Shown here: in pieces, positions 10,234-19,500 of the stretch
How the letters are laid out: each line of letters starts with the position of its first letter
How positions within the stretch are numbered: the stretch's first letter is position 1
Source: Seonamhaeicola sp. S2-3
Lineage (GTDB): Bacteria > Bacteroidota > Bacteroidia > Flavobacteriales > Flavobacteriaceae
NCBI RefSeq assembly: GCF_001971785.1
Contig: NZ_CP019389.1
Span: forward strand, 383,001 to 447,000
Length of the DNA: 64,000 bases
Reading direction: 5' to 3'
Notes under the pieces: model-generated
Databases searched by the model: none
Told to the model about the DNA's origin: nothing
What the model saw: the letters and a program-made list of their open reading frames with translations, nothing else
Made by a program: the position numbers and the translations under genes

Positions 10234-10428
10234 CTAAATATCTTCTGCATCTCTTAATTTTTGAATGTATTGCGCTTTCTGTATTTGCGCTCTACGTGCT
10301 ACCGAAGGTTTAGTAAATTGCTTACGTGTTTGTAGCGCTCGCTTTCTACCTGTTTTATCAAATTTTCTTTTGTAACGTTTTAACGCTCTATCTATATTTT
10401 CTCCTTCTTTAATTGGTATTATTAACAT
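10234..10428 (-). CDS. rpsU: 30S ribosomal protein S21 (bS21)
   Basis: Small basic protein of the 30S platform. 64 residues, starting MLIIPIKEGENIDRALKRYKRK. In Bacteroidota bS21 is known, with bS18 and bS6, to help sequester the 3' end of 16S rRNA so that the anti-SD is not freely available. The gene is monocistronic here: it has its own -7 motif, a strong Shine-Dalgarno (separate entry) and its own terminator. This arrangement fits autoregulation through ribosomes that lack bS21. Confidence 0.97.
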   Translation of the reverse strand: MLIIPIKEGENIDRALKRYKRKFDKTGRKRALQTRKQFTKPSVARRAQIQKAQYIQKLRDAEDI

Positions 10429-10437
10429 AGTGTCTTA

Positions 10438-10448
10438 ACCTCCCTTCT
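10438..10448 (-). promoter_or_regulatory. Extended Shine-Dalgarno of rpsU
   Basis: The transcript reads AGAAGGGAGGT nine bases before the rpsU ATG. It can pair with the 16S 3' end over 11 positions with one G-U. Almost no other gene in this window has such a site. Autoregulation of rpsU through its SD has been reported in Flavobacterium; here the site is seen directly and its role is inferred from that work. Confidence 0.8.
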
Positions 10449-10465
10449 TTTAAAATTTTGGAGTG

Positions 10466-10473
10466 CAAATATA
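10466..10473 (-). promoter_or_regulatory. -7 promoter element for rpsU
   Basis: TATATTTG on the minus strand matches the Bacteroidota -7 consensus TAnnTTTG, 37 bases before the rpsU start. No clear TTTG -33 element is visible, so the assignment rests on the -7 box and its place. Confidence 0.5.
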
Positions 10474-10511
10474 AAAATTATTTCTAATTCAGAATTTTTA
10501 ATTAAAAAAAA

Positions 10512-11678
10512 TTATGTTACTGGTTTATAACTTTTTTTATCGATTATTATTTTTGATAAAATTTCTCTTAAAATTTCTGAAGTACCGCCCCCTATTGGTC
10601 CCAACCTACTATCTCTTAAAAGTCTTGCCATTGGATACTCTTCCATATATCCATAGCCTCCTAAAAATTGCAAGCAATTATAAATAACATCATCTGCCAT
10701 TTGTGTAGATTTTAATTTAGATATGGTAGCTTCTTTTACAACATACATTCCTTTATTAAGTTTATAGGCAACTGAATAATTGAACTCTTTGCAAACTTCC
10801 ATATCTGCATATAAATCTGATAATTTATGACGAAGAGCTTGAAACTTATCTATGGTTTTACCAAACGCTAAACGTTCTGCCATGTATTGCTTTGCATAGT
10901 CTAAAGCATATTCTGCTCTGGCGTGAGCGTTTACCCCCATTACTAATCTTTCTAAAGAAAAATGCTGAAGAATATAGCCAAAGCCTTTATTTTCTTCTCC
11001 TAATAAATTACTGGCTGGTATTTTCACATTATCAAAGGCTATTTCTCCAGTATCGGATGCTCTCCAACCTAACTTATCTAGTTTAGTAGCAGATATCCCA
11101 GGTGTTTCTCTATCTACAACAAATATGCTAATGCCTTTATTACCTAATTCTGGTTTTGTTTTTGCAGCAACCACTAAATAATCGCTATATACACCATTAG
11201 TAATAAATGTTTTAGACCCGTTTAAGATATAATAATCTCCTTCTTTAACTGCTGTAGATCTTATTCCTGCCACATCACTACCACCAAATGGTTCTGTAAT
11301 ACAAAGACAACCTAATTTTTCTCCAGATATACTTGGAGTCAAATATTTTTGTTTTATAGCATCAGTTCCTTCAGTATTAAGATGGGTCATAGCTAAATAA
11401 ACATGAGCCCATAATGCTGCTGCAAACCCTCCTGAGTTAACTTTTTGAAGCTCTTCTAAAAGAATTACCATATAGAACATGTCTAAATTTAAGCCGCCAT
11501 AAGCCTCTGGATAACTAATTCCTAAGAAACCCATGTCTCCAAATTTTTTCCAAATAGATTTATCTATATTACCTGTTTGCTCCCATTGTTCTATATTTGG
11601 AACCACTTCTTTTTTTAAAAAATCTTGAAGGCTTTTTCTAAAAAGGTTATGTTCTTCGGTGAAGTACATACTGTTCAT
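10512..11678 (-). CDS. Acyl-CoA dehydrogenase
   Basis: FAD-dependent enzyme that oxidises acyl-CoA to enoyl-CoA, in fatty-acid or branched-chain amino-acid breakdown. 388 residues from the ATG at 11678; a GTG two codons upstream is less likely, and another ATG lies at 11669. The three family domains are visible: an N-terminal helical part with FTEEHNLFRKSLQDFL, the middle domain with CITEPFGGSDVAG, and the C-terminal helical domain with MADDVIYNCLQFLGGYGYMEEYP and the flavin-contacting RDSRLGPIGGGTSEI. It starts 12 bp after the helix-hairpin-helix gene, so the two are probably co-transcribed. Substrate range cannot be told. Confidence 0.9.
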   Translation of the reverse strand: MNSMYFTEEHNLFRKSLQDFLKKEVVPNIEQWEQTGNIDKSIWKKFGDMGFLGISYPEAYGGLNLDMFYMVILLEELQKVNSGGFAAALWAHVYLAMTHLNTEGTDAIKQKYLTPSISGEKLGCLCITEPFGGSDVAGIRSTAVKEGDYYILNGSKTFITNGVYSDYLVVAAKTKPELGNKGISIFVVDRETPGISATKLDKLGWRASDTGEIAFDNVKIPASNLLGEENKGFGYILQHFSLERLVMGVNAHARAEYALDYAKQYMAERLAFGKTIDKFQALRHKLSDLYADMEVCKEFNYSVAYKLNKGMYVVKEATISKLKSTQMADDVIYNCLQFLGGYGYMEEYPMARLLRDSRLGPIGGGTSEILREILSKIIIDKKSYKPVT

Positions 11679-11690
11679 CTGCACACTTTT

Positions 11691-12560
11691 TTAATAGAGC
11701 GACAAATATAATTTAATTATCTCTATTTTATTTACTGGGAAGTCTTTTACTTTTAATAATTCATCTAAAGACTTGTATCCTTCTCTTAATATGCGCTGCT
11801 CCACTATATTATGAGCTACTTCATAATCTATATGCTGAATGGTTACCAACTGCTCTACGGTTGCCGTATTTAAGTTTATTTTTTCTATTTGCCTTGGTGT
11901 TTTTACAGTAAACTCATTGGTAATACGCTCAATAACTTCGGGTGTTAAACCATAAACATCTAATAATTGAACATCTGCAATAAAACCACCTACAAACTTA
12001 TTTCTAAATTTTACAATTCTTTCTGAAAGTACTTCTCCTATACCATTTATGCGTTGTAATTGCTTAGCAGTAGCTTTGTTTAAATCTTTTTTTTGACTGA
12101 AGGTTTTTGGAGTATTACTATACTTGTAGTTTGTTTTTGATTTAGGTGATGGATTTGTTACCCATTCTGGAAACTTAAAATATGGTGAAATGGTTTTTAA
12201 AAGAGAATCTGAAACTTTAGTTACTTGCTGAAACTGTTGGGTAGAATTAATCCATTTACCTTGTTTTCTAAAAGCTAACAACCTATCAATTTCTTCATTA
12301 CTCATTCCTAATGTAGCCCCTTTATAATCTGTAATATAATTTGGATTGAAAGGAAATATTTTTGGTTTTCTAGATTCTATTTCAATCTGTTTTAAAGAAT
12401 CTATTTCGTTTGTAAACTTAGTGAGTGCTTTTTGGTTTACAACAATATCTTTTGAAGAAAAATCGATAAAAAAATAAGCACACTGAAAAAGGATTATGAG
12501 TAATATTAATAAAAAAATCCCATTCCGCTGTTCTTTAGTAAACGTGAAATGAGATTTCAT
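11691..12560 (-). CDS. Helix-hairpin-helix DNA-binding protein, ComEA-like, membrane anchored
   Basis: 289 residues. One N-terminal membrane span (about residues 13-32) is followed by a linker and repeated helix-hairpin-helix units: DLNKATAKQLQRINGIGEVL, the NLNTATVEQLVTIQHIDYEV segment, and further weaker copies. The HhH arrangement resembles ComEA, the periplasmic DNA receptor of natural transformation, but no other competence genes are nearby, so a DNA-uptake role is only a suggestion. It is the upstream partner of the acyl-CoA dehydrogenase gene. Confidence 0.8.
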   Translation of the reverse strand: MKSHFTFTKEQRNGIFLLILLIILFQCAYFFIDFSSKDIVVNQKALTKFTNEIDSLKQIEIESRKPKIFPFNPNYITDYKGATLGMSNEEIDRLLAFRKQGKWINSTQQFQQVTKVSDSLLKTISPYFKFPEWVTNPSPKSKTNYKYSNTPKTFSQKKDLNKATAKQLQRINGIGEVLSERIVKFRNKFVGGFIADVQLLDVYGLTPEVIERITNEFTVKTPRQIEKINLNTATVEQLVTIQHIDYEVAHNIVEQRILREGYKSLDELLKVKDFPVNKIEIIKLYLSLY

Positions 12561-12578
12561 ATTTTTATAAATTTTGTT

Positions 12579-14201
12579 TTACATATGTTTTGTTAAGTCT
12601 TCTGCTCCTTCATCCATAGCATCATGCTTAACGTTAATAGCTTTTAAGTATTTTTTAAGTTCTCTACTAATAATTGGAGATAATACAACAACTCCAATTA
12701 TGTTTGGAACTACCATGGCAAAAATCATAGCGTCTGAAAAATCTATTACTGCACCAAGACTAATAGACGAACCTACCACAACAAAAAATAAGAATAATAT
12801 TTTATATATCAAATCACTTACTTTTCCTTTTCCAAATAAAAACACCCAACCTTGCATACCGTAATAAGACCATGAGATCATGGTAGAAAAAGCAAACAAT
12901 ATAACAGCTATTGTTAATATAATTGAAAAATGCGGAATTACACTATCAAAAGCGGTGGCTGTAAGTTCTACCCCCTCTTTAATAGGCACTCCATATTCCA
13001 TAAAGCTACCATCAAAATTAGTAATTACTATAACCAAGGCTGTCATGGTACAGATAACTACGGTATCAACAAAAGGTTCTAAAAGTGCCACAATACCTTC
13101 ACTTGCTGGATACTTTGTACGTACGGCAGAATGTGCAATAGCTGCACTACCAACACCTGCCTCGTTAGAAAAAGCACCTCGTCTAACTCCTTGAATCATC
13201 ACACCTACTAATCCGCCTGCTATTCCTAGTCCAGAAAATGCCCCTTCAAAAATTAACATAAAAGCATCATCAATAAGACTCCAATTGGCTGCTAAAATTA
13301 TTATAGCTGCTAAAACATAAATACCAGCCATAAATGGTACAATTTTCTCAGTTACAGAGGCTATTCGTTTAATACCACCAATAATAACAATGGCAACAAT
13401 AACAGCCATAACTATACCGAAATACATACCAGCATTATCACTTTCAAAATTGAATAATTTAACAAATTGTGCTGCTGCTTGGTTTGCTTGGAACATATTT
13501 CCACCACCAAAGGACCCTCCTATAACAAAAATGGCAAATAGTACTGCTAGTATTTTACCTAGAGGTTTTAAACCTTTTTCTCCAAAACCTTTTGTTAAAT
13601 AGTACATTGGCCCACCGTAAACCGTTCCGTCATGACCAACATCTCTATATTTTACACCTAAAGTACATTCTGCAAACTTAGATGCCATACCTAAAAGTCC
13701 TGCTAATATCATCCAAAAGGTAGCACCGGGTCCACCAATAGAAAGCGCAACGGCTACTCCAGCAATATTACCAAGCCCCACAGTTGCAGACAAAGCAGCT
13801 GTTAAAGCTTGAAAATGCGATACTTCACCATGAGCACTATCATCTCTTAAGGTTTCAAAAACATTGTGATCAACATTATCTGTTGGATCTCCATATAAAG
13901 TATCTGCTCCGTGTTTTTCAATATCTTCGTATTTACCCTGTACTACTCTTAAAGCGGTTCTAAAACCTGTAACATTTATAAACCGAAAATATATGGTAAA
14001 AAACACAGCGCCACCAATAAGTACAATTAATACCCATGGAATTTTATATTCATCAGAAAATGGAATTTCATAAAAGACAGCTTCAACAAACCACCCTGTA
14101 TACTCTTTAAAAACCCTATCGATTTTTTCAGAGGTTGATTCTTGAGCAAATGTTAATAATGGAAAAATAATTGTAGAAAGAGATAGAAGATATTTCTTCA
14201 T
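12579..14201 (-). CDS. Sodium:alanine/glycine symporter (AGCS family)
   Basis: Inner-membrane Na+-coupled amino-acid importer. 540 residues with about eleven hydrophobic segments. Family signatures are visible: ALTAALSATVGLGNIAGVAVA (roughly residues 133-153), GGPGATFWM and GVRRGAFSNEAGVGSAAIAH. The N terminus (MKKYLLSLSTIIFPLLTFAQ) looks like a cleavable signal peptide, which Bacteroidota AGCS proteins often carry, and a longer loop follows before the first transport helix. It is monocistronic on current evidence; substrate is alanine or glycine by family. Confidence 0.92.
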   Translation of the reverse strand: MKKYLLSLSTIIFPLLTFAQESTSEKIDRVFKEYTGWFVEAVFYEIPFSDEYKIPWVLIVLIGGAVFFTIYFRFINVTGFRTALRVVQGKYEDIEKHGADTLYGDPTDNVDHNVFETLRDDSAHGEVSHFQALTAALSATVGLGNIAGVAVALSIGGPGATFWMILAGLLGMASKFAECTLGVKYRDVGHDGTVYGGPMYYLTKGFGEKGLKPLGKILAVLFAIFVIGGSFGGGNMFQANQAAAQFVKLFNFESDNAGMYFGIVMAVIVAIVIIGGIKRIASVTEKIVPFMAGIYVLAAIIILAANWSLIDDAFMLIFEGAFSGLGIAGGLVGVMIQGVRRGAFSNEAGVGSAAIAHSAVRTKYPASEGIVALLEPFVDTVVICTMTALVIVITNFDGSFMEYGVPIKEGVELTATAFDSVIPHFSIILTIAVILFAFSTMISWSYYGMQGWVFLFGKGKVSDLIYKILFLFFVVVGSSISLGAVIDFSDAMIFAMVVPNIIGVVVLSPIISRELKKYLKAINVKHDAMDEGAEDLTKHM

Positions 14202-14297
14202 AATATATATTGAGTTAATTAATTTCTTTAGAAAAAACGACCATTTAAGCTAGCAAGATGCTAAAAATAATTGATTTTTTAAAATTATAACTGTTAA

Positions 14298-15332
14298 TCA
14301 ATGGGTTTCATTTTCAATATTGAAAACAGAATTTAACTCTTCTATTTGTTCTGGACGCCCCAAAACTATAATTTTAGAATTTGGTTCTAATACAGTATCT
14401 GCTTCAGGATTAACAACATAATCTCCTTTTGCGTCTTTGTAACCTATAATATTACAGCCTGTTTTTTTTCTTAAATCTAAATCTTTTATGGTTTGTATTT
14501 CATTTGAATGATGTAGCTTTTCAACAGCAACTTCTTCAATGTTAATATTAGATTTTCCTACAATTGACAAATTATCAATAAACTCCATTAAACCAGGAAC
14601 CACAACTAAAGATGCCATATGATCTCCACCAATCATATCTGGTAAAATAACATTATTAGCTCCTGCAAATTTTAATTTATTATAAGATGATTCTTGAGAC
14701 GCTCTGCTAATTATATTAATATTTTCATTCATTTGTCTAGCAGATAGTACTACAAATAAATTATCGGCATCATTAGGAAGCGCCGATATAAAACTAGAGG
14801 CTCTATCAACACCAGCTAACATTAATGTTTCGTCTTCATTAGCATTTCCTATAACGTAAGGAACTCCATCTAAGCGCAAACGTTCTTCAACTTCTTTATT
14901 TTTTTCAATAATGACAAACGATTTATTATGGGCCATAAGCTTTCTAGCTGCTTGTTTTCCGTTTCTTCCGTAACCACAAATTACAACATGGTTACTAAAA
15001 CCATCTATTTGTTTTTGCATCTTTTTGTATTTTATTTCTTCAAAATGATTTCTGCTTAAAATGTACTCTGTTATAATAGAAAGCGCATAACCTACAATAA
15101 CTATACTAGCTAAAATTAAAAATATTGTGAATATTTTACCCTGTTCATCTAGTGGTTCTACCTCTCCAAAACCTACGGTAGTCATGGTAATAACAGTCAT
15201 GTACAAAGAATCTACCCAAGAGTAATTTGAAATTGTCATAAACCCCACAATACCAACTAGCATTAAAAAAACTAGTAAAATTATGGACGTATAAATTTTA
15301 GATCTAAAAAGTCTAATTAAAGGGTTACTCAT
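14298..15332 (-). CDS. Potassium channel with RCK (TrkA-N) domain
   Basis: Two-TM K+ channel subunit of the MthK/GsuK type, 344 residues. TM1 spans about residues 13-33, the pore helix leads to the selectivity filter TVGFG at residues 52-56, and TM2 follows. The cytoplasmic part has a Rossmann fold with CGYGRNGKQAARKL near residue 118 and a C-terminal TrkA-C-like segment ending KIIVLGRPEQIEELN. It probably assembles as a tetramer gated by a nucleotide or divalent cation. The next gene, a PspC-like protein, lies 4 bp upstream, so they are co-transcribed. Confidence 0.92.
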   Translation of the reverse strand: MSNPLIRLFRSKIYTSIILLVFLMLVGIVGFMTISNYSWVDSLYMTVITMTTVGFGEVEPLDEQGKIFTIFLILASIVIVGYALSIITEYILSRNHFEEIKYKKMQKQIDGFSNHVVICGYGRNGKQAARKLMAHNKSFVIIEKNKEVEERLRLDGVPYVIGNANEDETLMLAGVDRASSFISALPNDADNLFVVLSARQMNENINIISRASQESSYNKLKFAGANNVILPDMIGGDHMASLVVVPGLMEFIDNLSIVGKSNINIEEVAVEKLHHSNEIQTIKDLDLRKKTGCNIIGYKDAKGDYVVNPEADTVLEPNSKIIVLGRPEQIEELNSVFNIENETH

Positions 15333-15336
15333 ACAT

Positions 15337-15561
15337 TTACAAATCGAAAACAGACGAACGCTTGGTGTAAACTAAATCTTTAATACGCATCCAAAATGCT
15401 AAAAATAAATACAAAGCAAACCCAAAGCCAAGTGTAACAAATGTTAAATACATAAATGATGTACGTACAACTTTTGCCCTAATACCTAACCTATCTGCTA
15501 TACGCTGGCATACATAATAGCCATGTTTTTGAAAAAATAATAAAGGTTTATAAACATTCAT
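15337..15561 (-). CDS. Small PspC-domain membrane protein
   Basis: 74 residues. The GYYVCQRIADRLGIRAKVVR part followed by one long hydrophobic segment (about residues 36-57) matches the short PspC domain of phage-shock proteins. Its role here is unknown; it is 4 bp upstream of the K+ channel gene and could take part in the same envelope-stress or ion-homeostasis function. Confidence 0.75.
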   Translation of the reverse strand: MNVYKPLLFFQKHGYYVCQRIADRLGIRAKVVRTSFMYLTFVTLGFGFALYLFLAFWMRIKDLVYTKRSSVFDL

Positions 15562-15597
15562 GCTGCAATTTAAACTTTAGTTTACAAGTTTAAAAGT

Positions 15598-16869
15598 TTA
15601 TTTATTTAAAATTGAATTACCTACGGCACATTGTAAGCATTTATTTTTATCACAGTACGTTTTTTTTAGCTGAATTAAAGCCTGTGATTGTAATGCAGAT
15701 TTTGATACTTTTTTTAATTTATTAAAGGCTGAAATTATACTATTATTTTCTGAAGCTATGTTATTGGCTATTTCTAAAATAACACCATCTATAGGCGTTC
15801 CTTTTTGTTTAGAATAACAAAATTTTATTGGCAAAATGGTATTAATCAATAATAAATCTGTAAACGATTTTGACAATGTTTTTGATGCTTGTTTTGATTC
15901 CTTTTGAAAAGTATAGTGGTTTTTCCAATAATCTGAAGCCGATACTTTAAACAATTTATAAAAGTCTTCTACTTTATTAGTTTCATTAATTTTTGAAAAC
16001 AAATTTTGATGTTCATGATACAAACTGGCTAATTGCGATAACCTAATAGTAGGAAAGTTTAAAGGCCGCAACCTAAAAAACTGTAATGGTAAGACTGATT
16101 GGTTGCTTAAACCAAATTTTTGATTTAAAAACTGATACTCGCGTTTTAAGTTTATAAAATACGCATCTTCAATATCATCATTTAATAAACTAGCTTGCCC
16201 AAATAAAAGTGCCTCTAAAGCTAGTTGATTGGATTGTACTTTTCTTATAACCGAAAAATCTACCGATTGTGCTATACTTAAAAACGATTCGCCATTAACT
16301 TTCAATCCAAAGTTTTTGGTTATCATTTTAAACAAAACAGACTCCCAATTGTTTTTAGAATCCTTCAACAGTTGTTCTATGGTTTTTGCTTTTGTTTCTA
16401 AACGTTCAAAGTACAAACGTTCTAGCCAATTGTTTAGAACAAAATCATCAGTTTGGGCAAAATCTTGCTCACAATTAATCCACTTATTTTGTTTAGAAAA
16501 CAAACTCTGGTAGTTATTTAAAATATTAGCTTCAACTAAATTTTTCAACACTAAAGTGGGAATTACAGAATTGTTTTTTCTAAAAATCTGGGTATCATCT
16601 TCCCAAACTACGTGTAAAATTACATTATCATAGGCTTTATCATTTTCATGATTATGTAAAAACCAATCAGATGATTTAATATGAATCTCAACATTACCAG
16701 CCCAAAGTTGCCCATCAATTTTAATTTGAGCATTAAAAAAATCTGGTCCAGAATTTAAGTTGTGTTGCCCTACAGAACTAATTACAACAGATTCTCCGTT
16801 GGTTGTTTTTAAATTATGAAATTGAAACTTTTTGTATTTCCAGATATAATGTAAAAAATCTTCTTGCAC
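15598..16869 (-). CDS. DUF2851 family protein
   Basis: 423 residues, start codon GTG (the sequence reads GTG-CAA-GAA, giving MQEDFLHYIWKYKKF, the conserved beginning of this family). Hallmarks are SVGQHNLNSGPDFFNAQIKI, a VEIHIKSSDWFLHNHENDKAYDNVILHVVW segment with His and Asp residues, and a Cys-rich tail (CDKNKCLQCAVGN). The function is not established; the conserved His/Asp/Glu positions and Cys tail suggest a nuclease-like or metal-binding protein, but that is a guess. Confidence 0.88.
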   Translation of the reverse strand: MQEDFLHYIWKYKKFQFHNLKTTNGESVVISSVGQHNLNSGPDFFNAQIKIDGQLWAGNVEIHIKSSDWFLHNHENDKAYDNVILHVVWEDDTQIFRKNNSVIPTLVLKNLVEANILNNYQSLFSKQNKWINCEQDFAQTDDFVLNNWLERLYFERLETKAKTIEQLLKDSKNNWESVLFKMITKNFGLKVNGESFLSIAQSVDFSVIRKVQSNQLALEALLFGQASLLNDDIEDAYFINLKREYQFLNQKFGLSNQSVLPLQFFRLRPLNFPTIRLSQLASLYHEHQNLFSKINETNKVEDFYKLFKVSASDYWKNHYTFQKESKQASKTLSKSFTDLLLINTILPIKFCYSKQKGTPIDGVILEIANNIASENNSIISAFNKLKKVSKSALQSQALIQLKKTYCDKNKCLQCAVGNSILNK

Positions 16870-16893
16870 CTCTCTAAAATATGAAAAGTTCTC

Positions 16894-16901
16894 TAAATTT
16901 G
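16894..16901 (+). promoter_or_regulatory. -7 promoter element for the DUF2721 gene
   Basis: TAAATTTG matches TAnnTTTG and lies 21 bases before the ATG at 16923. This distance leaves a short leader. It lies in the 54-bp divergent region next to the DUF2851 start. Confidence 0.45.
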
Positions 16902-16922
16902 TACACAGATTTAATCTTTATC

Positions 16923-17318
16923 ATGGAAGCATTAACATTAACAACACCCGCTTTATTATTTTCTGCAATATCATTAATAATGTTAGCTTACACCAATAGG
17001 TTTTTAGCATATGCAGCAACTATTAGAAATTTACACGATAAATACGTGAAAAATAAAAAAAGTGTATTAATTGCTCAAATAGAAAATATAAAAAAAAGAC
17101 TTTATTTAACGCGCGCTATGCAAATCTTAGGCATTAGCAGTTTGTTACTATGTGTGCTAACCATGTTTTTAATTTACATAGATCAACAAATTATTGCAGT
17201 TTGGGTATTTGGTGTTGCATTACTTTTATTAATAGCCTCTTTAGCGCTTTTAATTGTAGAAATTCAAATTTCGGTAAAAGCTTTAGAACATCATATTAGC
17301 GATATTGAAAACAGTTAA
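16923..17318 (+). CDS. DUF2721 family membrane protein
   Basis: 131 residues from the ATG at 16923. I prefer this start because an upstream in-frame ATG (16881) would place the promoter inside the gene. Three hydrophobic spans (about residues 5-25, 62-82 and 88-110) with a basic loop (KYVKNKKSVLIAQIENIKKR) match the DUF2721 family of unknown function. It is divergent from the DUF2851 gene. Confidence 0.8.
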   Translation: MEALTLTTPALLFSAISLIMLAYTNRFLAYAATIRNLHDKYVKNKKSVLIAQIENIKKRLYLTRAMQILGISSLLLCVLTMFLIYIDQQIIAVWVFGVALLLLIASLALLIVEIQISVKALEHHISDIENS

Positions 17319-17375
17319 CAAACTTGATTTTGTAATAATTTTCAACTAACTTCGTTTGGGTTTGGATATGAACTA

Positions 17376-18035
17376 TTGAAACGATTTCATAACAATCCGT
17401 TGTACACAATATTGGAGATGAACCAAGAGGTCGATAAAAAAATAAAAGAACTAGAAAAACTGGAATCAGAAATTATCTCACTAGGAAAGGAAATGCACAA
17501 GGGAGAAACGTTTCCTATTGACCTTTTAGCTAACTCAGTTCTGGATCGAAGTTTAAAACTAATTTTTGGCTTTACTGCTTTAATTAGAAACGAAAACTAT
17601 ATTGCTGCTTGTCATCTTGTTAGGTGTCATTTAGACAATATACTTCGTTTTTCTGCTGCTTGGTTAGTTGAAAACCCTCACACATTTGCGACCGAAATTA
17701 TTAAAGGAAAGCAAATGGACAAAATTAAAGATAGAGAGGGAAACTATCTAAGAGATTGGTATTTAAGAAATAAAATGAATGAAGAGTTTCCTTGGATAGA
17801 AAATGTTTATAAGGAAACATCAGGTTTCATACATTTAAGTGATAAGCATTTTTTTGCAGCAACAAAACTAATTGACGGTAAAGAAAATATTATTGAATTA
17901 AGTATAAGCAAAAAAGACATCACTATAAACGACAATTTGAGAATTGAAGCCATAAATGGAATGATTGAAATAACAAAAATTCTATTTTCGTACATTGAAG
18001 GTTGGATTTGTACAAAACAAAATAAAGAAACTTAA
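17376..18035 (+). CDS. Hypothetical protein
   Basis: 219 residues if it starts at the TTG at 17376; the first in-frame ATG is at 17418 (MNQEVDKKIKELEKL), giving 205 residues, and I cannot decide between them. No signal peptide or membrane span. An N-terminal coiled-coil-like helix is followed by a helical region with RNENYIAACHLVRCHLDNILR and ETSGFIHLSDKHFF. The R/H-rich helices recall all-helical proteins of accessory regions, but I do not recognise the family. Its flank 18036-18237 (202 bp) holds nothing I can identify. Confidence 0.6.
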   Translation: MKRFHNNPLYTILEMNQEVDKKIKELEKLESEIISLGKEMHKGETFPIDLLANSVLDRSLKLIFGFTALIRNENYIAACHLVRCHLDNILRFSAAWLVENPHTFATEIIKGKQMDKIKDREGNYLRDWYLRNKMNEEFPWIENVYKETSGFIHLSDKHFFAATKLIDGKENIIELSISKKDITINDNLRIEAINGMIEITKILFSYIEGWICTKQNKET

Positions 18036-18237
18036 AAAATACTGTATACTACAAGTCACACAAAAATAATGTTTAATTCTATGCTTAATCAAGAGTCAGT
18101 GCTCTTTTAATACTTCTGTTTTTCCTGCGAAAAATCCTCGCGCACAAAACCACACTATATCTTATACATAACCACCAAACAAAACTTCCAAAACCGTACT
18201 TTCCTAAAGTTATTAATTCAGTGATACTAAACTTTAG

Positions 18238-19500
18238 CTAATCAAACCTAATAGCCTTTACAGGTGATATTTTTGTAATAATATAAGAAGGTATTAAAAG
18301 CATTAATAAGCACAGTAAAAGTGTACCAATATTTAAGGCAAATACATAACCAAAACTAATATAAACAGGAGCTTCTGTAACGTAATACACACTAGGATCT
18401 AACGGAAATAGTTTTAAATATTTTTGTGCAAAAAGCAGCCCTAGCCCTAAAATATTGCCCCAAAATAAACCAAGAATTATTAGATAAGAAGCGTTGTAAA
18501 GAAATAGTTTTCTAATACTCCAATTACTACTTCCTAAGGCTTTTAAAATACCAATCATTTGGGTACGTTCTAAAATTAAAACCAATAATGCAGTAATCAT
18601 ATTTATACCCGCTACCAAAATCATAATACCAATAATACCATAAATATTAGTATCAAAAATTTTAATCCATTCAAAAATAGAACTGTATTTATTGGTTATA
18701 GTTTGGGTGTTTAAAACCGATGGAATGCTTTTATAAATTTCTTCACCTTTTGTATCTAACTCATTATAATTATCAATAAAAACCTCAAAATTTCCAATTT
18801 GGTCATTTTCCCATTTATTAATACGCTGTATATGCCTAATATCGCCAATAATAAAGTTAGCATCAAAATCTTGAAATCCAGAATTATAAATACCAACAAT
18901 GGTATATGTAATAATGTTTGGTAGTTTTTCTGGGTCTTCTTTTGGAAACACCATTTGAAACGTTTCATTCAACTTTAATTCTAACCTATTGGCTAAATAT
19001 TGCGATATTAAAACATCCTCGTTACGTTTATTTGAATAATCGGGCAGTTCTCCTTCTATTAAAAATTCTTTGAAATACTTCCAATTATAATCTGCCCCTA
19101 CGCCTTTTAAATAGGCACCTTCAAAATCATTATCGGTTCTAATTATACCAAATTTTGAAGCTACAGCTTGAATATGCGAAATCCCCGCTACAGTTTTAAA
19201 CTCCGGATAAAACTCTTGATTAATTGATATAGGTGTAATACTTTCTTCTGTATTATTACTATCGTAATTAGTAATTAGTACATGCCCATTAAATGCCACT
19301 ACTTTATCGCGTATTTTTTGTTGTAAACCAATACCCGTTGCAATAGCTATCATCATCACAATCAACCCAATAGCAATTGCAGCTATACCAATTTTTATTA
19401 TTGGCGCCGAAATACTACTTTTATACGACTTACTACTAATTATGCGTTTAGCTATAAAAAACTCGAAATTCAATTTTATAATGCGATTTAATGTTTTCAA
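18238..19500 (-). CDS. LolC/LolE-type ABC transporter permease (FtsX family)
   Basis: Inner-membrane permease, probably for lipoprotein release or a related MacB-type export. 420 residues with four membrane spans in the usual 1+3 order: one near residue 40, a large periplasmic domain, then three in the C-terminal third, including IIGIMILVAGINMITALLVL. The ATG at 19500 gives a nine-residue extension before LNFEFFIAKRI; that Leu is a TTG (19473), and homologues often start exactly there. With either choice the 5' end overlaps or nearly touches the divergent namZ gene. No ATPase gene is adjacent. Confidence 0.85.
   Translation of the reverse strand: MKTLNRIIKLNFEFFIAKRIISSKSYKSSISAPIIKIGIAAIAIGLIVMMIAIATGIGLQQKIRDKVVAFNGHVLITNYDSNNTEESITPISINQEFYPEFKTVAGISHIQAVASKFGIIRTDNDFEGAYLKGVGADYNWKYFKEFLIEGELPDYSNKRNEDVLISQYLANRLELKLNETFQMVFPKEDPEKLPNIITYTIVGIYNSGFQDFDANFIIGDIRHIQRINKWENDQIGNFEVFIDNYNELDTKGEEIYKSIPSVLNTQTITNKYSSIFEWIKIFDTNIYGIIGIMILVAGINMITALLVLILERTQMIGILKALGSSNWSIRKLFLYNASYLIILGLFWGNILGLGLLFAQKYLKLFPLDPSVYYVTEAPVYISFGYVFALNIGTLLLCLLMLLIPSYIITKISPVKAIRFD

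Noticed and set aside
18036-18237. Possible small gene or RNA in the 202-bp gap before the permease gene
   Set aside because: No start with plausible coding pattern, no strong hairpin and no promoter motif that I could find.
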